The translations under genes and the position numbers were made by a program. Positions 57,610-64,000 of a stretch of DNA of 64,000 nucleotides are shown here, in pieces. The stretch's first letter is position 1. Each line of letters starts with the position of its first letter. A model generated the notes under the pieces. That model saw only the letters and a program-made list of their open reading frames with translations. It was not told the DNA's origin and searched no databases. Origin of the DNA: Carnegiea gigantea (Eukaryota; Streptophyta; Magnoliopsida; Caryophyllales; Cactaceae); the NCBI GenBank assembly GCA_029747015.1, contig JAKOGI010001362.1, forward strand, positions 2,501 through 66,500. Direction: 5' to 3'.

Positions 57610-60542
57610 ATGGTGCATTTTCTGGATTCATCCTCAAATTCCAAGAAGCCAACTCTTACCATCCTGGACAGAGAAGACAATCCAATTGACAAAGGCATGA
57701 CTCTTCACGTAAATATGTCAATACCCCTACCGTCCAGGCGCTCTTTACTCCTTAACTACCTTGCATATTCATGCTGGAGTGTGGAATCCACCCGCGACAT
57801 ACAAAAATCAGATGGAGTCATCTCGACTTTGAGAGTTTTGAAACTGAGCTTGCCATTATTTGCATCTTCAGCCCCTTCTCAAGAGGCAACACCCTTACTC
57901 CGACATCGCATCATGGACGGGACACTGTCTTGGGATAGTTTTTCACCCTATTTCTGTGACAACTTCTTCATACCATGATACTGGGAATGGCTTGAAGACG
58001 TTCTTAGCCGCAACAAAGAAAGACTTACGGAATGGAGGCTCTACGACGGATTGTCTGTATCCTTGTTCTCCTACGACATGAGTCTCACCATTTTTAAAGC
58101 ATTCTGCGAACCGTGGTGCCATACTACCAACACCTTTTACACAGAGACCGATGACATGTCTATCTCCTTATAGGATTTGCGGGCTATAGGTGGACTTCTA
58201 GCTGACGGTGCTTACTATGAAGAAGTCATTCCATCTGCCAGAGAACTCCTTTCTGCGAACGTAGAGAGAATGATATTCCAGCGACTTGCTCGTTCCTTTT
58301 CTCTGCATTCCATAGACTATGCCAAGATGTTTATGGCATCGTTCAACTCACTGCTTCTGAATGGATACGCTTCTGGTTTCGAGGGCGGCAAATTTACAAC
58401 CTCTTCCCAATCGTGACAACAAAAGCGAGTTAAAGCCCCGACAGACACATTATGTCCATCTGGCCTAATTGCTCCTTGCCAGGGCGAACGAAGAGAGATA
58501 AGGATCCTTTTGTGACGCTCAATATTCCTATTGGCTGTGCTCCATTGTGCTACCCACTGAAACAGTGTGCCTTATTCGCCCAGCTATGTTCGTGGCTACA
58601 AGCAAACTAGCCCACGGGGAATGTCTAAACCTAGCAATTCCTACTTTGGCTAGCATTTATCGGGGGTTGAATAGAATTTCTATGGCCCGGAGCCTAAATA
58701 AGTTGGAAGTAATTTTTCGTATTCACTACGTTTATGGATGGTTAGGGACTTACTTCCAAACTTATTTTGATCATCCCCATCATCGGCACGGCCATCCTAA
58801 GATGGTGAGGTTCTCTGGTAAAAAGATGAATCGAACCCCTAGCACACAGGAAGCTCAAGAGCTATTGAAATGCAAGGATCCATCTGTCATGTACTCTAAC
58901 GCTCTTATAAAGGATACTTCGATCACCTTGATTGACACCCAGAATTTATCCTCAAGCTCAAGAACATACTTGATTTGCCTCCGCTCTGGGTTTTTGACTT
59001 TGCGACAAGGAAGAACAATTGTGATTGAACCATACTTCCCTTGCAAGTTTGGGCGACAATTTGGCTTCTATGAAGATGTACTAAGTGAGCCATGAATGAA
59101 TGTTCGAGAGGACACCTTACAGGACGTAGTTCGCTATTGGTTCAATCTTACAGAACACATAACAAAGTCTAGCGTGACAATTCCTGCTCCTCCTGATAAG
59201 AAGTCTACACTGGTCACTATTGCATATGCTAATTGGTGGCGATCTTCACGGGGTGATCGTTTCTCTCAAGGGCCTAAATATCCTAGAGGCGAGGCTGTGC
59301 AACCACGAAGAGCTTCTAAAATAAGAGTTGCTAACGATACATCTGCCTTAGTTGTCACTTCTGAAAAAGCGAGTGCACATAAGCTAATCATGCAGCAGCA
59401 TAATGAACATGTCCTATCCCCAGCTAAGCTTAGAAAAGAAGGAGGCGATAGTTCCTCGTTAGGAGCAGACACATCTCCTGAGAAAAGTAGAAGTTGCTCG
59501 CCTGGGAAAGAGAAGATTGAAGCTTTGAGAGGTTTAGGTGTTAGGTCCTCTATTAGTAGAGCGAAGAATTTATCCAGCTCAAAGAGCAAACTAGACATTA
59601 TAACCAAGCTACCTAACTCCAAGAACAAGTCTAACAGTGTGACGAGCTCACTGAAATCAGAGAATAAAGGGAAGGGTGCATCTTGTTATCCTGCCCCCTT
59701 TCCCTTCCTTTTTTTGTCCCCTTTTTTTACTTAAAGCTCCTTTTAATATAGGGATATACTGCCAAAATCGGAGACAGACTTAAGGCCGCATTTGGTGACG
59801 AAGACAGTGAAGCCACATTGACTGTGCCTACTTCCAGGTCAACTGAGGATAATTCCATTAATATAATGTCATCGCCAATGAAACAAGTAGAGCGCTGTCA
59901 ATCACCTAGTCCTTCTGTTGCAACCTACGTCCCATGGAGAATTGCTTCTGGCATGTTTAACAATCTGGCCTTGAGTGTGAAGCAATGTTTTCAGCAACAG
60001 TTCAAAAAGTTCATCCCAAAGACAGAAGGCGACCTTGCAGATATCCGCTAGGAAGCTGAGCAAATATATGAAATCTTATCATCCTTCCATGCAGATTATT
60101 TGGGGCTAAAAAATAGTGCCGAGGCATATTTGAATAAAGTCAGACAGTACCTGAAGTTGAAAGCCCAATTAGAAGATCAGACTCCTACCGAAGATGTGCT
60201 AAGCAAGCAGGCAGCCTTATTAGACAAACTTGGGGAGGCACGAGCTTTAGTAGAGAGGGTCGGTGTGCAGTTTGATGAGGCAACTACTGCTATCGCCCAA
60301 GCTCATAAGCAAAGGAAGCTACTTGAGGTAGATCTCGAACGAGCAAAAGTGAATGAGCTGGAATTGCAAGACAAACTAGTGGAGACTGAAGCTTCATTAA
60401 AGAAGCCAGAGATGGTGTATCTCTCCTTGAAAAAGAGGTTGCTGATTTAAATGCTGCGCCCTAAGTTACTGCCAAAGAAACGGCTCAAGTTAAAGTAGTA
60501 AGGAAATGTGTCCAAGAGCTTTTAGGCACACTGGATGCCTAA
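57610..60542 (+). pseudogene. Plant mobile domain (PMD) protein with C-terminal coiled coil, antisense ORF of a Tat element
   Basis: Starts in strong context (CACCATGG). The first part (57610-58416, one frame) has the PMD blocks YWEWLEDVLSRNKERLTEW, then FKAFCEPWCHTTNTFYTETD and DLRAIGGLLADGAYYEEV. It is interrupted by TGA (57976) and TAG (58171) where Arg and Trp are expected. After a frameshift between 58416 and 58547, the domain continues with CLIRPAMFVATSKLAHGE and IYRGLNRISMA, another TGA (59093), then a Ser/Lys-rich linker to 59675. A polypyrimidine tract and TATAG|G (59751) suggest an intron, though frames do not join cleanly. The end (59752-60542) is a Lys/Glu/Leu coiled coil with a TAG at 60049. 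It lies opposite to pol, as antisense extra ORFs do in Tat elements. Function unknown. Confidence 0.8.
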
Positions 60543-60971
60543 ACCATATCCAGTGGCTTTGTTCTAGATTTTTTTCTCGCCTTGCGACTTGTTATTTCTT
60601 TTTAGAATCAGTATGGTTTTATTGGAATTGGTTTTGATATATTGCAATAAGATGAATCTTTCAATTCAACTTTACGCAATAATATGTAGCTGTATCCAAC
60701 GAACAAAACCAATGAGCACTAACACAATTTATTGATCTATTTTTTTTTACGGCTGTACTTAGGAAATATACCCAAGTTTCCTACGTACCTAAAGGGAATG
60801 TAATGCCCTAAATGATCAAGCCATACGTAGTTCAAGGACATAACATTTTTCATTTGTTTTGTTTTGCTGTTCACAGTTTAGACTTTTGCGAGCCAGGAGT
60901 ATTACAAAGGAATTTCACTTGAAAGAACGAGTAGTTTAGGCTGTTACTTAGGAGCTTGGCAATATCCTATA
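60543..60971. other. Convergent 3' region between PMD ORF and pol
   Basis: T-rich, non-coding, between two tail-to-tail reading frames. Likely shared 3' UTR and termination region. Confidence 0.5.
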
Positions 60972-63348
60972 TCAAGGGTAGTAGCGCTTCAAGAACTTGC
61001 CATTTATGGGTCCTACACGAACCCCTTATCCATCTACTATCTTATAGGCTCCATTTGTGTTGACTTCTCTGAGCACATAGGGACCATCCCACATAGAAAT
61101 GAATTTGGTTCCAGATTTGTGAGAGACAATTCGGTCTTCTTACTGCCAACACCTGATCTCCGACTTGGAATGAGTAGGGTTGAACCTTTTTGTTGAACAC
61201 TCTTGATAGACAGGCTTGGTAGCATTCTAGCTTTTGTTATGCCTGAAGTCATCTCTCATCAAGGGCCTCCAACTCAGCTAAGTGAAGCCTGTATTTTTTG
61301 TCTTTCGTCAAACCTTCCTACATGGCGATGCGGAGTGATGGGATTTAAAGCTCCAATGATAGAACGGCTTCAACTCCATGCACTAAAGTGAATGGGGTCG
61401 ACTGTGTTGGCGTCTTGTACATTGTTCAATATGCCCAAAGAGCTTCCCCTGGTCTTTCATGCCAATCCTGTTTAGACTTTGCGACAACCTTTTTGAGTAA
61501 GTTACAAAGTGTTTTATTAAAGGCTCTTGCCAGGTCATTTGCAGGGGCATTGTGCATGAAAGACTTATGTTGGGCAAGCTTAAACTTCTCGCATAGGCTA
61601 GTCATCAGGCTGTTGAAGAAGGGCTTACCATTATCGGTGCTAATGTACCTCGGCACACCATATCGATAGATAATGTGTGTCCTTATGAAGTCAACCACAT
61701 TTTCTTTTTGGACATCCTTTAGTGGAATTGCTTCTGCCCATTTAGAGAAGTAATCAGTGGCAGCTAAGATGTAAGAGTGACCAGCAGACAATTTAGGCAT
61801 GATTGGTCCAATGACATCAAACCCCCATGCCTCAAATGGCTAAGATGCAACTATTGGGTGGAGAGGTTCGGGAGGTTGATGTATAAAGTTAGCATAGAAC
61901 TGGCAAATATCACACCTCTTTGTATAATTTATACAATCTTGCACCATAGTGGGCCCGTAGTAACCCATCCTTTTAATGTGATCATGTAACCTAGGCCCTG
62001 ATTGGTGTGCTCCGCACACGCCTGAATGAGCTTTCGTCATTGCTTGCTGAGCTTCTTCCACATCCAAGCATCGTAACCAAAGACCAAGAAAGGAGCGTCG
62101 ATAGAGCATTCCGTTGTAGTAAAGGAAACTTGAAGCCCTCCGCTGTATTTCTGTCTTATGCCTTGGGTCACTAGGCAGTTTTCCATGCTCTAAGTACTCA
62201 ATTATAGGTTGACGCCAATCTTCTATGTCTATTTCAAGGACACAGATTATGTTGACATCTTCCTCTAAGTCTTCATCATCCGACGGAACAACCCAACGGC
62301 TACATACTAGAATAGTCATTCCTTCTTCTGCCCCCAGTGCCAAAGTGGCTGCAAGGCTTGCTAGTGCATCAGCCATCTTGTTAGCACTCCTTGGCACGTG
62401 CTCTAACTTGACCATACCCAACTTATTTAGTAGGCATAATGCTTGCCTGTGATACGGGACAAGGTCCTCTTTTTTGACCTCATATTCGTCAAGTAGTTAA
62501 TTGATGACCAACTGTGAGTCACCATATATGTTGAGGTCGGTGATCCCCATCTCAATAGCCATTTCAAGACCCAATTAAGCGCTTGGTATTCAGCCACATT
62601 GTTAGAGCATAATTAAGTGAGCACAAATGAATATGGGAGAATGTGCTTTTCGGGGGAGACAAAGTCTACTCCTACGCCAGCGCCATCACGCCTAGCTGCA
62701 CCATCGAAATACATTTCCCACGGAGGGAGGATATCGATGTAGAGCACGTCTTCTCCTGGTAAATCATTATTTAGCTCCCAATCATCAGGATAGGATGATC
62801 TGCTAAGAAATCTACCAACACTTGTCCCCTAACCGCTCTTTGGGGTACATAGATAATGTCGTACTGTTTTAAGATGATCGCCCATTTTGCCAATTGCCCA
62901 TTTAAGATTAGCCTAGATAAAATATAATTGATGGGATCAGCTTTGAAGATCACTTGCACTGTATAGGCCTGCGTGTATTGCTTGAGTTTCTGGATGGCAA
63001 AGATGAGCGACAAGCACATTTTTTCAATAGGGGAGTACTTCAATTCAACGCCAACCAATGTACGACTTAAGTAGTATAGGGCGACTTCCCTCCTTTCCTT
63101 GTTTTCCTATACACATAATGCTCCTAAGGATTTTTCCTAAGCTACAATGTACAGTCGAAGAGATTTGCCGGGAATTGGTGCCCCCAACACAGGAGGATGG
63201 GTCAAGTACTCTATTTTCTAGAATGCCATACGACACGATTCATCCCACTCAAACGGTGCGCCCTTTTTCATAAGATGGCTGAAGGGATGATAGCATTCTG
63301 CAAGTTTTGAGATGAATCTTCTGATATATGCCAAGCGACCTTGAAGCC
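60972..63348 (-). pseudogene. Tat-lineage Ty3/gypsy pol (RT end, RNase H, archaeal-type RNase H, integrase)
   Basis: Minus-strand order: the RT end NRLQGRLAYIRRFISKLAEC (63340); gypsy RNase H with YSPIEKMCLSLIFAIQKLKQ and QYDIIYVPQRAVRGQVLVDF (63058-62771). Next is a second, archaeal-type RNase H, WEMYFDGAARRDGAGVGV (about 62720), NNVAEYQAL and VPRSANKMADALASLAA; this dual RNase H marks the Tat/Ogre lineage. Integrase follows: HHCC zinc region (HSGVCGAHQ...CDICQ, 62000-61880) and core with DYFSKW and STDNG (61800-61430), where the third catalytic position is Arg, not Glu. The C terminus (VGPINGKFLKRYYP) ends at a stop at 60972. Several stops and frameshifts. The 5' part is cut by an inserted LTR at 63349. 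Confidence 0.9.
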
Positions 63349-64000
63349 TGTTAGGGAAAAACAGAGTTTTAATATTTATAAACCCCAAGTGCAAGGTGTA
63401 TTGTTGAGTACTTGGGGTGTACCCCAAGTGCAAGGTGTATCGTTAAGTACTTGGGGTGCCGCCCGCAGAGAGTTGTGTTTCCAACTACCATGGTTCACTC
63501 GAGTGTATCAATTTAGGTGGAATCAAAGGCGAAGAGAAGTAAAACTAACCACTAAAACAAAGAAGACTTCAATTGTAATTAAACCTAAGGTAGACTAACT
63601 AATGAATTCAAACCCTCACCTTCCCAAGTTATGCTAGTGATTCAAGGATGGTCGGTTGCCTAATTAAAGTCCACCTAAGCCTTCTCTTAAGGGCCAATAT
63701 GCCAGTCTAAACGTTCTAACCACCTATTTTCATGGGATTAGGTCAATTAGACTACAAGACTAACAACCTTTGACCTAGCTAGCGATGAGACTATTTTCAT
63801 GTCCCAATCCCAACTATTCTCTCTACCTACACTAGACAATTGACCTCACCTCTCAGCATAAGTCAATTGCCCCAAAATATGGATGAAAGCTCTTTCAAAC
63901 ATTTCATCGAGCACTTAGCGGGCGTGAAACAAAACCTTAGATTCTAGCATAAACAAGAGGGGTAAAGGCCCAAACACAGATCAATCGATGATCAATAGGC
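63349..64000 (-). mobile_element. LTR inserted into Tat pol, related to the solo LTR at 51956, truncated by window edge
   Basis: On the plus strand it begins TGTTAGGG at 63349, directly after AAGCC in the pol frame (the RT codons for NRLQGRL are split). Its sequence is the inverse of the 3' part of the solo LTR: CAATTGACTTATGCTGAGAG, GAGGTCAATT, CATGAAAATAG. The other end, and whether it is a solo LTR or a whole element, lies outside the window. Confidence 0.75.
63382..63459. repeat. 39-bp tandem duplication with inverted arms in the inserted LTR
   Basis: ACCCCAAGTGCAAGGTGTAT followed by TGTTGAGTACTTGGGGTG is present twice at a 39-bp step (63382 and 63421). Each copy has inverted arms CCCCAAGT / ACTTGGGG. 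The related solo LTR has a single, degenerate version. Confidence 0.85.

Noticed and set aside
59676..59751. Confident intron in the PMD ORF
   Set aside because: The GT donor and polypyrimidine-AG acceptor look good, but the joined frame does not match phase, so it is only mentioned as possible.
57610..60542. A functional host PMD gene of the MAIN/MAIL type
   Set aside because: Four in-frame stops and at least one frameshift, and it lies between the LTR and pol of a Tat element.

Overview
The window looks like intergenic DNA of a flowering plant, most likely a eudicot. It is AT-rich and packed with nested mobile elements. Plant-specific markers include a Cassandra TRIM with its 5S-like sequence, FAR1/MULE and PIF/Harbinger transposase remnants, a Tat-lineage Ty3/gypsy element carrying an archaeal-type RNase H and a plant mobile domain ORF, a Ty1/copia element primed by initiator tRNA-Met, and endogenous caulimovirid sequence. 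I found no intact host gene, no tRNA and no CRISPR. Almost every reading frame belongs to a transposon or virus remnant, or is a translation of simple repeats.

Layout, left half. An RTE-type LINE tail sits inside a 68-bp satellite (0.1-1.6 kb), followed by a decayed FAR1/MULE transposase (1.9-3.8 kb), a probable LTR (4-5.5 kb) and a long TA/CA microsatellite. Next are a PIF/Harbinger transposase with a preserved intron (7-8 kb) and a 3' fragment with LTR of a gypsy-like family (8-9.7 kb). After two more microsatellites comes endogenous caulimovirid copy 1, minus strand (12.5-18.5 kb). A complete Cassandra TRIM with target duplication lies at 20.7-21.4 kb. A second Harbinger transposase is split by a 3.1-kb solo LTR (23.5-27.6 kb).

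Layout, right half. A complete non-autonomous LTR element encoding only a gag-like protein lies at 28.2-33.8 kb. It is followed by a Harbinger Myb-like ORF remnant (35-35.7 kb) and caulimovirid copy 2 (about 36-43.4 kb), whose RNase H is interrupted by a hAT-like element. A very young copia element with an in-frame internal deletion (47.6-50.35 kb) lies 14 bp from a Mutator-type element with long inverted repeats (50.4-51.5 kb). A solo LTR (51.96-53.36 kb) and a Tourist-like element (53.9-54.7 kb) follow. From 54.9 kb to the right edge runs a minus-strand Tat element: 3' LTR, a captured proton-pump-interactor gene fragment, 136-bp tandem repeats, an antisense plant-mobile-domain ORF, then pol. 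A further LTR is inserted into its pol and runs off the window.

The elements form a readable nesting history, because several boundaries are fixed by exact target-site duplications: CAAAC, GAAAC, CCAAT, TTTTC, ACTAT, TTA, TTATTTCTT, and 12 bp for the LINE. Most proteins carry stops of the TGA/TAG type expected from methylcytosine deamination. The copia element, with two differences seen between its LTRs, is the obvious recent arrival. The most unusual units are the Tat element with its antisense ORF and transduced gene piece, and the two caulimovirid copies with coat protein placed before movement protein.
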